Of a stretch of 48,271 bases of DNA, positions 16,061 to 24,721 are shown piece by piece. A program made the translations under genes and the position numbers. The stretch lies in assembly GCA_021799595.1 (NCBI GenBank), contig JAJZAF010000006.1:1-48271 (forward strand), given 5' to 3'. The DNA is from a bacterium (GTDB lineage: Bacteria > Patescibacteriota > Saccharimonadia > Saccharimonadales > UBA4665). A model generated the notes under the pieces. The model made no database searches, was not told the DNA's origin, and worked only from the letters and a program-made list of their open reading frames with translations. Each line of letters starts with the position of its first letter. Positions within the stretch are counted from its first letter, which is position 1.

Positions 16061-17739
16061 AACAAGAGCTGGAAAACAGCATAACAAAAACGTGCCGAGA
16101 GTTGTTCCATCAACCAGTGGAGGTTAATCTTACTAGGCCAGACAACCAGTTCGGTGATTACTCAACTAACATTGCCCTACTGCTTGCTAGCCGCATCAAT
16201 CAGACTTCTCTCTCGATTGCAGACCAACTTGTCAAGGTGTTAAAGGAATCTCTCGCTGTGACGGTTAGCCAGATAGAAATAGCCGGTCCAGGCTTTATTA
16301 ATCTCCGACTTCGCAACGAAGCCTTACTAATGGGTCTCAATCAAGAACCGGCCAAGACTCGAAAGAGGAAAGTAGTAGTTGCTGAGTACTCAGACCCCAA
16401 CCCGTTCAAGGTTCTGCATGTCGGCCACTTGTACACCACAATTGTTGGGGATAGCATTGCGCGGTTGTTGGAAGTCACTGGTGCCACAGTGCATCGATTA
16501 AATTACGGGGGAGATGTTGGCTTGCATGTCGGCAAGACCATGTGGGCCGTAATAGATAATATCGGTGGTGAAAAACCAGATGCGTTGAAAAATATTCCAG
16601 AGGCTGATCGGCTCACCTGGCTCAGTGAACGTTACGTAGCTGGCAACTTGGCATATGAAGAAAATGAGCAGGCGAAACAGGCAATTACTCTTTGTAATAA
16701 ACGGGTGTATGAGCTATACCAGAATGATGACCGCAACTCGCCATTTGCTCAGATATACTGGATGTGCCGAGACTGGAGCTATAGGGGTTTTGAAAAGCTA
16801 TATGAAGAACTGCAAATTGTGCCATTTGAGCGATTTATTTCTGAAAGCGAAGTCGTAGAACCCGGACTTGAGTTAGTTGAAAGGGGCCTTGCGGAAGGAA
16901 CGCTCGAGCGCTCTGAAGGTGCCGTTATTTTCAAAGCAGCAGATGGCGAGGATATCCATACACGAGTTTTCTTAAATTCCGAAGGGCTACCAACTTATGA
17001 AGCTAAGGAGCTTGGTTTGACGAGTCTAAAATGGCAAGAGTATAACTTTGATGAAAGCATCATGATTACTGCCAATGACATTGTTGCTTATATGAAGGTA
17101 GTGCTGACAGTAGCGGCGGTTTTCTACCCGGAGAGTGTTAATCGCACCAAACATTTAACCCACGGTATGGTGAGATTGCCGGGTGGACAGAAAATGAGTA
17201 GTCGCCGCGGCAATGTTCTGGAGGCCCGAGATATCTTAACGGCAGTTGATCAGGCCAACCGAACAGTTACAGGTAGTTATAATCGAGAGAGCACCCTAGC
17301 TGCTGTCAAGTATGGGTTTTTAAAGCACCGCCTCGGTGGAGATATTATCTATGACCCAAAGGAGTTAGCGGCAATTGAAGGCAATAGCGGGCCGTATATC
17401 CAATACGCATATGCCCGAGCTTGCTCTATTATCCGTAAGGCTACTCAATCAACAGCGTCTTTAAAAGTGACTGCTGATCTGCAATTCCAGGAACGCTCAC
17501 TATTATGGAAGATAACTGAATATAAAGAAGTCATCGATCTGGCGGCGTCGGAACTAGCTCCGCACCATATTTGTAACTATCTTTACGAATTGGCGCAAGT
17601 TTTTAATAGATTTTATGAGCAAAACCGGGTAGTCGGCGATGAACGAGAAGCTACCCGTTTACTGCTGGTAAAACACTATGCAGAAACCTTGCAGAAAGGG
17701 CTTGGCGTACTTGGCATAACAGCGCCGGAGCGTTTGTGA
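16057..17739 (+). CDS. argS: Arginyl-tRNA synthetase
   Basis: 560-residue class I synthetase charging tRNA-Arg. It has the N-terminal Add1-like domain (QFGDYSTNIALLLASRINQ), the HIGH motif as SDPNPFKVLHVGHLYTT, the KMSKS loop as GGQKMSSRRGNVL, and the alpha-helical anticodon domain with YIQYAYARACSI and a DALR-type C-terminus. Its ATG overlaps the argC TGA, so it is the last gene of a four-gene coupled unit. Placing arginine synthesis and arginine use on one transcript is the main reason for calling the upstream genes arginine rather than lysine enzymes. Confidence 0.96.
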   Translation: MKQELENSITKTCRELFHQPVEVNLTRPDNQFGDYSTNIALLLASRINQTSLSIADQLVKVLKESLAVTVSQIEIAGPGFINLRLRNEALLMGLNQEPAKTRKRKVVVAEYSDPNPFKVLHVGHLYTTIVGDSIARLLEVTGATVHRLNYGGDVGLHVGKTMWAVIDNIGGEKPDALKNIPEADRLTWLSERYVAGNLAYEENEQAKQAITLCNKRVYELYQNDDRNSPFAQIYWMCRDWSYRGFEKLYEELQIVPFERFISESEVVEPGLELVERGLAEGTLERSEGAVIFKAADGEDIHTRVFLNSEGLPTYEAKELGLTSLKWQEYNFDESIMITANDIVAYMKVVLTVAAVFYPESVNRTKHLTHGMVRLPGGQKMSSRRGNVLEARDILTAVDQANRTVTGSYNRESTLAAVKYGFLKHRLGGDIIYDPKELAAIEGNSGPYIQYAYARACSIIRKATQSTASLKVTADLQFQERSLLWKITEYKEVIDLAASELAPHHICNYLYELAQVFNRFYEQNRVVGDEREATRLLLVKHYAETLQKGLGVLGITAPERL

Positions 17740-17751
17740 AAGCTGCAAATT

Positions 17752-18156
17752 ATGGAATTGAGTGATGCAGAATGGAAAAAGGAGCTAACACCCCAACAGT
17801 ACTACATACTTCGGGAAAAAGGCACCGAGCGGCCTTTTAGCGGCACACTGCTGCCCGAAGACAGAGAAGGTAATTTTGTCTGCGCTGGTTGTGGCACTGT
17901 TCTTTTTTCGCATGAGGCAAGGTACGAATCAGACATAAACAGCCTGAAAGGGTGGCCTAACTTCTCTGCCGCGGTTAGAAATAATGTAGTCCGTTTGCAA
18001 GACGACAACACACTTGGAATGCACCGCACCGAAGTTATCTGTGCAAATTGTGGTGGTCACCTAGGTCACCTGTTTGATGATAGTTCTTCACCAAGCGGTA
18101 AACACTATTGTATTAATTCAGCTGCTCTCAGTTTTCGTAAGGTTAATACAGACTGA
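17752..18156 (+). CDS. msrB: Peptide-methionine (R)-S-oxide reductase MsrB
   Basis: 134-residue enzyme reducing the R-sulfoxide of methionine in damaged proteins. TERPFSGTLL, the zinc ligands CAGC and CANC, GWPNFSAAV, HRTEVICANCGGHLGHLFDD and the catalytic cysteine in HYCINSAALSF are all present, so it should be active and zinc-bound. It starts 12 bp after argS without a ribosome binding site, so it may be read through from the arg unit. Its 3' end overlaps the convergent HxlR gene by 14 bp. Confidence 0.95.
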   Translation: MELSDAEWKKELTPQQYYILREKGTERPFSGTLLPEDREGNFVCAGCGTVLFSHEARYESDINSLKGWPNFSAAVRNNVVRLQDDNTLGMHRTEVICANCGGHLGHLFDDSSSPSGKHYCINSAALSFRKVNTD

Positions 18157-18484
18157 CCGATTGGGCGTATTTGGTTCCCCAAATAGCCATCTGTTTGAGT
18201 ATAGGAAGTAGGTCGTGACCCTTTTTAGTAAGCGTGTATTCAATGCGAGGCGGTGCTTCGGCATAACATTGTTTCGTAATAATGCCATGGTCTTCCAGGT
18301 CGTCCAGGCGTCGAGATAAGGTCCGGGGGTTAATGATACTGATTGATCGCTCGAGTTCACAAAAACGTTTCGGGCCACTAAAAAGATCGTGCAAAATCAG
18401 CGCTGTCCATTTACTGCCAATAATTTCCATAGCGCTTGAAATACAATCGCTGTCAGGATCAAATGGAGAAGGTGGATACTTCAT
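18143..18484 (-). CDS. HxlR family winged-helix regulator
   Basis: 113-residue one-domain regulator. CISSAMEIIGSKWTALILHDL, then GPKRFCELERSI, NPRTLSRRLDDLEDHGIITKQ and RIEYTLTKKGHDLLPILKQM are the family hallmarks: an early Cys, a recognition helix and a beta wing. HxlR proteins often sense quinones, aldehydes or oxidants through cysteines near the N-terminus; Cys at about position 14 could serve here. It is divergent from an FMN reductase, with a clear inverted repeat between them, so it probably controls that gene and itself. No strong ribosome binding site is seen; the ATG sits at the edge of a 13-bp direct repeat. Confidence 0.92.
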   Translation of the reverse strand: MKYPPSPFDPDSDCISSAMEIIGSKWTALILHDLFSGPKRFCELERSISIINPRTLSRRLDDLEDHGIITKQCYAEAPPRIEYTLTKKGHDLLPILKQMAIWGTKYAQSVSLY

Positions 18485-18541
18485 AACTTTACTACTTCAT
18501 AACTTTACAAAGTATAGTATTATCTCTATACTAATACTATA
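18480..18541. promoter_or_regulatory. hxlR/FMN-reductase promoter and operator region
   Basis: On the plus strand TTTACA (18504-18509), a 17-bp spacer and TATACT (18527-18532) form a good promoter for the reductase. A perfect 10-bp inverted repeat, TATAGTATTA (18513-18522) and TAATACTATA (18532-18541), surrounds that -10 with a 9-bp spacer. This geometry suits a dimeric winged-helix repressor. A 13-bp direct repeat (TTCATAACTTTAC at 18480-18492 and 18496-18508) overlaps the hxlR start and the -35. Repressor identity is inferred. Confidence 0.7.
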
Positions 18542-18570
18542 AAAAGTATACCATAGGAGGAAATAAGTAG

Positions 18571-19155
18571 ATGAAGCTTCAAATAATTGTCGGATCAACC
18601 AGGCCTAATCGTGTAAGCTTAAATGTAGCTAAATGGGTGGCGGCAGCGGCCAAAGAACTTCCTGAAACTACTGTTGAGGTGGTAGATCTTGCTACCTACG
18701 ATTTACCATTCCTGGATGAGCCGATGTCACCACAGCTTAATTCAAACCGCAATCCAAACCCTAATGCCAAAAAATTTCTGAACAAAGTTGCTGAAGGGGA
18801 TGCTTATATACTAGTAACACCGGAATACAATCGTTCATACTCAGCTGTGCTCAAAAATGCCTTAGACTACATCGATTTTCAACTTGAAAAAAAGCCCGTT
18901 GCATTGGTAGCCCACGGATCCACCGGCGGAGCTCAAGCCGTCGCCCATTTGCGAGGAGTCCTGGCGGGGCTAAAGAGCTTTACGACGCCAACAGCAACAT
19001 TCTTGATAGGCAGAGCGGGGGAGTTAATTAACGATTCTGGGGAACTTAACGAAGAGGCTCGCTCCAATCCGTTCAGTCCGCAGGTGGCTCTTAAAGCTAC
19101 ACTGGAAGAGCTCAAATGGTACAGCGATACGCTTAGTGCTGCCAGAGCACGATAA
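18571..19155 (+). CDS. NAD(P)H-dependent FMN reductase family protein
   Basis: 194-residue flavodoxin-fold oxidoreductase of the NADPH-dependent FMN reductase/quinone reductase family. Visible: IIVGSTRPNRVSLNVAKWV (phosphate loop for FMN), DLPFLDEPMSP, VTPEYNRSYSAVLKNALDYI (the family YNxSxxxxLKNALD motif), and VAHGSTGGAQAVAHLRGVL. It probably reduces FMN or quinones with NAD(P)H. An AGGAGG at 18555-18560 gives strong translation. It is likely repressed by the divergent HxlR protein and may act with MsrB in oxidant defence. Confidence 0.9.
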   Translation: MKLQIIVGSTRPNRVSLNVAKWVAAAAKELPETTVEVVDLATYDLPFLDEPMSPQLNSNRNPNPNAKKFLNKVAEGDAYILVTPEYNRSYSAVLKNALDYIDFQLEKKPVALVAHGSTGGAQAVAHLRGVLAGLKSFTTPTATFLIGRAGELINDSGELNEEARSNPFSPQVALKATLEELKWYSDTLSAARAR

Positions 19156-19177
19156 TATTTTTCTCTTAAATCACTTG

Positions 19178-19183
19178 TATAAT
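19178..19183 (+). promoter_or_regulatory. Consensus -10 box of orn, predicted leaderless
   Basis: TATAAT preceded by TTG, 6 nt before the ATG at 19190. There is no ribosome binding site and only an AT-rich stretch at -35. Confidence 0.6.
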
Positions 19184-19189
19184 GACGTT

Positions 19190-19753
19190 ATGGTAGAGAA
19201 ACCAAGCATGCCAACAAGACTGGTGTGGATGGATCTGGAAATGACAGGACTTGATCCCGAGAGCGACCTCATTTTGGAGGTCGCAATGGAAATAACAGAT
19301 TTTAACTTCACAACCCTTGCAAGTTATGAAGCTCGCGTAAATCAACCAAAGCAGTCTGTTTTAGAGTACATGCAACGCAATGTTTGGTGGGCAAACTATC
19401 CGCAGCTTCGAGAAGAATTCTTGGCGGGTCTAGACAAGGCAAAACCTTCTCAAGTGGTTGCTCATGAGCTCGCCGGCCTAATTAACGAACACTGTGGACA
19501 AGATCCGGCAATCATAGCAGGCAATAGTATTCATAGTGACCGTAAGTTCATTAAACGTTATTGGCCTGAAGTTGATTTGAAATTACATTACCGCATGCTT
19601 GATGTTAGTGCCTGGAAGGTATTAATGCAGGGAAAGTATGGTGTACAGTTTAAAAAAAAGGAGGTCCACCACGCCTTTGATGACATACAGGCTTCAATTG
19701 CCGAGTTGCAGTACTACTTGGAGTGGTTCAAGCATGGATCAGAAAACAGTTGA
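19190..19753 (+). CDS. orn: Oligoribonuclease
   Basis: DEDDh 3'-5' exoribonuclease that degrades 2-5 nt RNA (and pGpG) to mononucleotides, finishing the RNA decay begun by RNase J and PNPase encoded in this window. LVWMDLEMTGLDPESDLILEVA carries the first acidic pair, IIAGNSIHSDRKFIKRYWP the second Asp, and HHAFDDIQASIAEL the catalytic His and last Asp. The frame opens at 19136. The ATG at 19190 is chosen from the -10 box 6 nt upstream, giving 187 aa; an ATG at 19208 is also possible. Its end overlaps the next gene by 20 bp. Confidence 0.93.
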   Translation: MVEKPSMPTRLVWMDLEMTGLDPESDLILEVAMEITDFNFTTLASYEARVNQPKQSVLEYMQRNVWWANYPQLREEFLAGLDKAKPSQVVAHELAGLINEHCGQDPAIIAGNSIHSDRKFIKRYWPEVDLKLHYRMLDVSAWKVLMQGKYGVQFKKKEVHHAFDDIQASIAELQYYLEWFKHGSENS

Positions 19754-20063
19754 AAATTATATCTTGAGCTTACCGAACACGTGGTCAGATTATCCCTTCG
19801 GCAAAGAGGTAGTTGTTTATAAAGTAGGTGCCCAACCGGACGGTTCTATGTTTGCTCTCATCGCTAATGATAAACAACCGCTGCGACTTAGCCTACGTTG
19901 TGATCCTGAGCTAGCCAAAGTACTAAGAGGTAAGTATGAGGAAATAATGCCTGGATATCGCTTAAGCCCGAAACAGTGGAACACATTGGTATTGTCTGGC
20001 CAGTTAACCTGGAGTGAAGTACAAGATCTTATCCAGCATAGCTATCAATTAGCTATAAAGTAA
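19734..20063 (+). CDS. MmcQ/YjbR family protein
   Basis: 109-residue single-domain protein with the family pattern: WSDYPFGKEVVVYKV, MFALIANDKQPLRLSLRCDPELAKVL, and MPGYRLSPKQWNTLVLSG, followed by a C-terminal helix (EVQDLIQHSYQLA). The fold resembles a double-wing DNA-binding module, but no defined cellular role is established. Translation begins inside the last codons of orn, so the two are coupled. The frame extends further upstream, but the family N-terminus fits the ATG at 19734. Confidence 0.85.
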   Translation: MDQKTVENYILSLPNTWSDYPFGKEVVVYKVGAQPDGSMFALIANDKQPLRLSLRCDPELAKVLRGKYEEIMPGYRLSPKQWNTLVLSGQLTWSEVQDLIQHSYQLAIK

Positions 20064-20064
20064 T

Positions 20065-21111
20065 TTAATTAACTGCGGAATTGGCTTCATTAAGTTGCTT
20101 AAGCAATAAACCAGTTTGTTTATATTCATTAAGCAGCTCAATATGCCCGTTTTTACCAGTTGTCTGATTATATGCAAAACGAATATCTGCTCGGTAGGTG
20201 TTCAGTTCGGTGGTCATAATAGACTGGAAAGTGCTGGGGAAAGTATTAGATGTAACAGCGGCCAACAGCTGACTATCTGTTGTTGTTAACTCTTTCAGAC
20301 TAATGTCTTTCGGATTAATTTTTTGCTTGTTTAGCAGCAAGTAATTAATGAGTTGGTTTTGTGAACTTGTCACAGTAGCCTGAGTAGTAGCAATAAAGTT
20401 ATTATAAGTAGGCGGCAAGGCAGCTTGCTCACTGGGGTTTTGCACCACTTCGCTTGTCAGATGAATTAATTCCTGCTGATCCTGTAAGACCGATAAAAAC
20501 GGTGAAAGATCGAAACTCGTCGATAAGAAGCTATGTAAGATAACAATAAGGAGTAAGCAGACAACAAACCCACCGCCGAGGATACCGAGAAGCTTAGGCA
20601 ACGAAGTTTCATGAAAGACATCTAAAAAGGAAGTTTTCGGAGGCGAGGGGGGGTTAGTGATAAAGTCGTATGGTTCTGCTGGACCACTTGGTTGAACTTC
20701 ATCCTGGGGCTTGCTTGTTTGAGGCGATATTGTCGGCGACACTGTCATTCCCGGCAACTCGTGGCGTTCACTGAGGTGTGTCAGGTCATGAGAAATTTGA
20801 TGCTCGGACAGAGGGTGAGGAGTGGATTGAGCGACCAGTGATGCCTCCGGTGTAAGGTACTGGGTGGCGACCCGTTGTTGCATGTAAGGGCCAATATACT
20901 GTTTCAAATTTGCTGGCAGTGTTTGTTGCATATGCTGTGCCATCTGCTGTTGAATATGTGGCGGCACATAGCCACCGGATCTCTGATAATATTGTAAATT
21001 CGCTGGCAGCGTTTGCTGCATACGTTTGGCCATTTCTGCTTGAACCCGAGGTGGAATAATAGCGGCTCTGTCTTGTGAAATGTGGGAGGACCTAGGAGGC
21101 ATAGTCTTCAT
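20065..21111 (-). CDS. Single-pass membrane protein with MQQTLPANL repeats, function unknown
   Basis: 348 residues, family not recognised. The N-terminal 70 residues contain two and a half copies of a repeat: PPRVQAEMAKRMQQTLPANL, PPHIQQQMAQHMQQTLPANL and a decayed YMQQ unit. A Pro/Ser/Thr-rich linker follows, then one transmembrane helix (LLGILGGGFVVCLLLIVIL, about residues 185-205). The last 140 residues are a helical, probably extracytoplasmic domain (SEVVQNPSEQAALPPTYNNF onward). No signal peptide precedes it, so the repeat region should be cytoplasmic. The start may be 3 codons later, at 21102. It converges on the MmcQ gene with no space for a terminator. Confidence 0.72.
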   Translation of the reverse strand: MKTMPPRSSHISQDRAAIIPPRVQAEMAKRMQQTLPANLQYYQRSGGYVPPHIQQQMAQHMQQTLPANLKQYIGPYMQQRVATQYLTPEASLVAQSTPHPLSEHQISHDLTHLSERHELPGMTVSPTISPQTSKPQDEVQPSGPAEPYDFITNPPSPPKTSFLDVFHETSLPKLLGILGGGFVVCLLLIVILHSFLSTSFDLSPFLSVLQDQQELIHLTSEVVQNPSEQAALPPTYNNFIATTQATVTSSQNQLINYLLLNKQKINPKDISLKELTTTDSQLLAAVTSNTFPSTFQSIMTTELNTYRADIRFAYNQTTGKNGHIELLNEYKQTGLLLKQLNEANSAVN

Positions 21112-21205
21112 TAAACCATAAGCGGCAGGTCTCAGTCAGTAGTTTGGAGTTGTTAAAGTCGGTAATTAGACATTATCCTTATGCTAGGCAAGCCGCTCCG
21201 TTCAC

Positions 21206-21211
21206 TATAAG
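21206..21211 (+). promoter_or_regulatory. -10 box of the dnaG-rpoD unit
   Basis: TATAAG 8 nt before the dnaG ATG; no ribosome binding site and no clear -35. Predicted leaderless or nearly so. The rest of the gap 21112-21219 shows nothing recognisable. Confidence 0.45.
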
Positions 21212-21219
21212 CTAGTGGT

Positions 21220-22983
21220 ATGGATGTTCGGGAAGAGATTGTATCTCGCTTATCTATTGAGGATATTATTGGTGAATACGTTACCCTAAAGCGTAGCGGT
21301 CGTAACTTCAAAGGCTTAAGTCCGTTTACTAATGAGAAAACACCGAGCTTCACGGTTAGCCCAGAGAAGCAAATCTGGAAAGATTTTAGTTCTGGTAAAG
21401 GCGGTTCTGTCTTCGACTTTGTTATGGAAATGGAAGGGATGGACTTCAAAGGAGCTTTGGAGTTGCTAGCTCGCAAAGCAGGTGTTGACCTGGAGCAATA
21501 TCAGTCTTCGCCAAGACGGAGTGGTCCAGACAAAAAGCGTCTTGAGCAGCTCCTTGAATCAGCTACTAAGTTTTATCAGGTACAGTTTTCAAAACACCGT
21601 GAAGCATTGGAATATGTCTTTAAAGTTCGTCACTTCACGAAAGAAACTGCTCTTACTTGGTGTCTCGGATATGCGCCGAATACCGGCCAGGCACTATGTA
21701 AATTCTTAATTGACCACGGCTTTAATGAGCGTGAACTAAAACAAGCTGGTGTAGTATCCCAAGCTTACGGTGGCGGTATACAGGATATGTTTCGCGGACG
21801 ACTCATGATTCCACTACAGGATTCGCAGGGCAAGGTTATTGGTTTCACAGCTCGTTTGCTTTCTCAGGAGAATAAAGCGCCAAAATATATTAATACTCCC
21901 CAGACCGTGCTTTATGATAAGAGCCGTCACATATACGGTTTGCATGAAGCAAAAGAAGCTATACGTCAAAACAATTACGTTGTGATCGTCGAGGGCAACC
22001 TTGATGTTATTAGTAGTCACCAAGTAGGTGTTAAGCAAGTAGTTGCCACAGCTGGCACAGCACTGACAGAGCAGCATTTAAAGGTTTTAGGACGATTTAC
22101 TAACGATATCCGACTATGTTTCGATGCTGACCGAGCCGGTCTGATGGCCAGTGAACGTGCCATTACGTTAGCCAGTCGTGCTCGATTATCACTTGGCATT
22201 GTTTCACTACCGACCGCTAAGGATCCTGATGAGCTTATTCAAAAGGATCGAGATGCCTGGAAGAAAACCGTTGGCAATGCCCAGTACGCCCTCGATTGGC
22301 TCATAGAACGCCACAGCACTCTACTGGATTTAACGTCAGGACCTGGCAAACGTAAGTTCAGTGACATTCTCCTGCCACTGGTACGGAGTCTGACTGATCC
22401 GGTAGAACGTGATCACTATCTCAACCGACTGGCCGAGATCTTAAAAGTAAGTAAAAGTGCGCTGGACCAAAAGTACCAAACAGCTTCATCACTTGTGTCA
22501 CGTACTTCACATAAATCTACTAAAGCACCTTCTGCAGTAGATTATGCTTTGGTTGCAAAAGAAAAACTGCAAGATAGGTTTCTGGCGCTACTGCTTCTAC
22601 GACAGACCTTGCGCGATCTTTTGGAGCTTGTCAGTCCACAGATGCTTTATACAGAGCCTGGAAAACGTCTACTGGAGCTTATGAAGAAACGGCCAAGTTT
22701 AACAAGTGAAGATGCCAGCAGAGTGCAAAGCTTAGCAGATTATGTTAAAATAGAGACACTGTTATACGAAGAACTGTACGAAGGCCTTGAGCTGAATGAA
22801 CTTCATGACGAGGCGACTAGATTGCAGGCAGAATTAGTAACCACATACGTCAAAACTCAAAAAAAACAATTATCAGAGAAGCTTCAAGAGTCAGATAATG
22901 AGCAGGTATTGTCTCAGTTGAGACAGCAGGATAAGCGATATAATGAATTATTGAACAAGGTGAAAGGAAAGGCTTATGGCTAA
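21220..22983 (+). CDS. dnaG: DNA primase lacking the zinc ligands
   Basis: 587-residue DnaG that makes RNA primers at the replication fork. The N-terminal zinc-binding-domain fold is conserved ([19 protein letters not shown], then [19 protein letters not shown]), but all four canonical ligands (Cys, His, Cys, Cys) are replaced: S34, T37, D55, S58. The RNA polymerase core has the [17 protein letters not shown] and GFTAR segments. The TOPRIM residues are intact (E258-G-N-L-D-V and F-D302-A-D304-R-A-G), so catalysis should be preserved. The helical C-terminal region is present for helicase contact. rpoD starts 8 nt before the dnaG stop, the usual dnaG-rpoD pairing. Confidence 0.95.
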   Translation: MDVREEIVSRLSIEDIIGEYVTLKRSGRNFKGLSPFTNEKTPSFTVSPEKQIWKDFSSGKGGSVFDFVMEMEGMDFKGALELLARKAGVDLEQYQSSPRRSGPDKKRLEQLLESATKFYQVQFSKHREALEYVFKVRHFTKETALTWCLGYAPNTGQALCKFLIDHGFNERELKQAGVVSQAYGGGIQDMFRGRLMIPLQDSQGKVIGFTARLLSQENKAPKYINTPQTVLYDKSRHIYGLHEAKEAIRQNNYVVIVEGNLDVISSHQVGVKQVVATAGTALTEQHLKVLGRFTNDIRLCFDADRAGLMASERAITLASRARLSLGIVSLPTAKDPDELIQKDRDAWKKTVGNAQYALDWLIERHSTLLDLTSGPGKRKFSDILLPLVRSLTDPVERDHYLNRLAEILKVSKSALDQKYQTASSLVSRTSHKSTKAPSAVDYALVAKEKLQDRFLALLLLRQTLRDLLELVSPQMLYTEPGKRLLELMKKRPSLTSEDASRVQSLADYVKIETLLYEELYEGLELNELHDEATRLQAELVTTYVKTQKKQLSEKLQESDNEQVLSQLRQQDKRYNELLNKVKGKAYG

Positions 22984-24118
22984 AGAAGGAGAGAAGAAAA
23001 ATAAAAAGGACAAACCGACCGAGGAGGCATCCTTGGAGCATCACAAGAAGGAACTTCTTGCTAAAGCTAAAAAGGACGGCCATATAGAGCAAAGAGATAT
23101 TTTCAATGCTATCCCTGAAACACCAGAGAATGCTGAAACACTTGATGCTCTCTATACTGAGCTAGCTGATGCCAACATAGAAATCACTACGACGGAACCT
23201 AATCCAGAAAATTTTACTGACGAATGGGAAGCAGAAGATATTGAAGAAGAGGCAGCTGGTACGGACGCTGTCTATCTTGATGATGATGTAGCGGATGACT
23301 CGGTTCGCCTATACTTACGAGAAATCGGTAAAATACCACTGTTAAATGCTGAAGAGGAACTGGCGCTGGCGAAACGGGTCGTAGCTGGCGATAAAGATGC
23401 TAAGGACAAAATGGCTGAAGCCAATATGCGTTTGGTGGTCTCCATTGCCAAACGTTACGTTGGCCGAGGATTAGATCTGCTGGACCTTATTCAAGAAGGT
23501 AATACAGGTTTACTCAGGGCCGTCGAAAAGTTTGATCCAGATAAAGGTTTTAAATTCTCCACCTATGCTACTTGGTGGATTAGACAGGCTATTACTCGAG
23601 CTATCGCTGATCAGGCTCGCACGATACGCATACCAGTACACATGGTAGAAACGATCAATAAACTATTACGTACCCAACGCCGTCTTACTCAAGAATTAAA
23701 TCGTGAACCTACTAATGAGGAGATTGCCAAGGAAATGGAAATTGATGTTGATAAGGTTGAACACATCATGAAGATTAAGCAGGATATTTCCTCGCTGGAT
23801 GCTTCAATTCGTGATGATGAAGAGGATAGTGTGTTGGCTGACTTTATTGAAGACGAAGACACAGTTAGCCCTGAGGAGTCCGCTACCGGGCAGTTGCTAA
23901 AAGAGCAGGTGAAAGATATGCTTGGCGCACTCACTGAACGTGAGCAAAAAATCTTGAAACTCCGATTTGGTCTGGAAGATGGCAAAAGTCATACTCTGGA
24001 AGAAGTTGGTCAAGAATTCAGTGTGACTAGAGAACGCATTCGTCAAATTGAAGCTAAAGCCCTAGCCAAGCTTCGCAAACATCGTGATGCCAAAAAACTT
24101 CATGACTATATAAAATAA
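22976..24118 (+). CDS. rpoD: Primary sigma factor (sigma70/RpoD)
   Basis: 380-residue housekeeping sigma. The acidic N-terminus is short, without a full region 1.1. Region 1.2/2 has [54 protein letters not shown] and [17 protein letters not shown]. Region 3 has [15 protein letters not shown]. Region 4 has [15 protein letters not shown] and [21 protein letters not shown]. All are close to consensus, so the -10/-35 elements noted here should be read by it. GAAAGG lies upstream of the ATG, within the end of dnaG. It is followed directly by the next gene (TAA then ATG). Confidence 0.97.
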   Translation: MAKEGEKKNKKDKPTEEASLEHHKKELLAKAKKDGHIEQRDIFNAIPETPENAETLDALYTELADANIEITTTEPNPENFTDEWEAEDIEEEAAGTDAVYLDDDVADDSVRLYLREIGKIPLLNAEEELALAKRVVAGDKDAKDKMAEANMRLVVSIAKRYVGRGLDLLDLIQEGNTGLLRAVEKFDPDKGFKFSTYATWWIRQAITRAIADQARTIRIPVHMVETINKLLRTQRRLTQELNREPTNEEIAKEMEIDVDKVEHIMKIKQDISSLDASIRDDEEDSVLADFIEDEDTVSPEESATGQLLKEQVKDMLGALTEREQKILKLRFGLEDGKSHTLEEVGQEFSVTRERIRQIEAKALAKLRKHRDAKKLHDYIK

Positions 24119-24721
24119 ATGAAGAGCACTGCGTCCATTATTGGTTTGGCTGGAACGAATGGCAGCGGTAAAGACACTGTCGGCCAATTACTTCAAAAAC
24201 ATTGCGACTACTTTTTTGTATCTGTGACAGACATGTTGCGAGACGAACTAAGACGGCGTGATCAACCTGTCGACCGAAAGCACATGCGAGGCTTAAGTAG
24301 TGAATGGCGAGAAAAATATGGCATGAGTGTGCTTGTAGATAGGGCACTTGCTCTCTTCAAAGCACAGAAAAATCGTTATCAGGGAGTGGTCATGTCAAGT
24401 CTTCGCAACCCAGGTGAGGCCGATCGCATACATGAAATTGGTGGCATTATGTTATGGATTGATGCAAATCCACACCTACGCTATATGCGCGTACAGGCAA
24501 ATGCTGCGACAAGAAACCGCTCGGGTGAAGATGACAAAACATACCAACAATTTTTAAAGGAAGAGAAGGCCGAGATGAATCGAACAGTTGACAGTAGCGC
24601 TGTTTCCCTTGATATGTCTGCGGTCAAAGCACGAAGTGACAAAATAGTCATGAACGATTACCGAAATCCGGAGGACCTTTGGCAAGCAGTGCGGACAGCT
24701 CTTAATTTGGACGATGAATAA
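24119..24721 (+). CDS. P-loop (deoxy)nucleotide/dephospho-CoA kinase-like protein
   Basis: 200-residue P-loop kinase with GLAGTNGSGKDTVGQLL (Walker A at residues 12-20), then DMLRDELRRRDQP, a substrate-side segment (RGLSSEWREKYG), SSLRNPGEADRIHEIGGIMLWIDANPHLRYMRV, and a lid-like RNRSGEDDKTYQQFLKEEKAEM. The overall pattern resembles dephospho-CoA kinases and dNMP kinases, but substrate-specific residues are not clear enough to choose. It starts at the base after the rpoD stop and overlaps the folate enzyme gene by 8 bp, so the three are co-translated. Confidence 0.75.
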   Translation: MKSTASIIGLAGTNGSGKDTVGQLLQKHCDYFFVSVTDMLRDELRRRDQPVDRKHMRGLSSEWREKYGMSVLVDRALALFKAQKNRYQGVVMSSLRNPGEADRIHEIGGIMLWIDANPHLRYMRVQANAATRNRSGEDDKTYQQFLKEEKAEMNRTVDSSAVSLDMSAVKARSDKIVMNDYRNPEDLWQAVRTALNLDDE

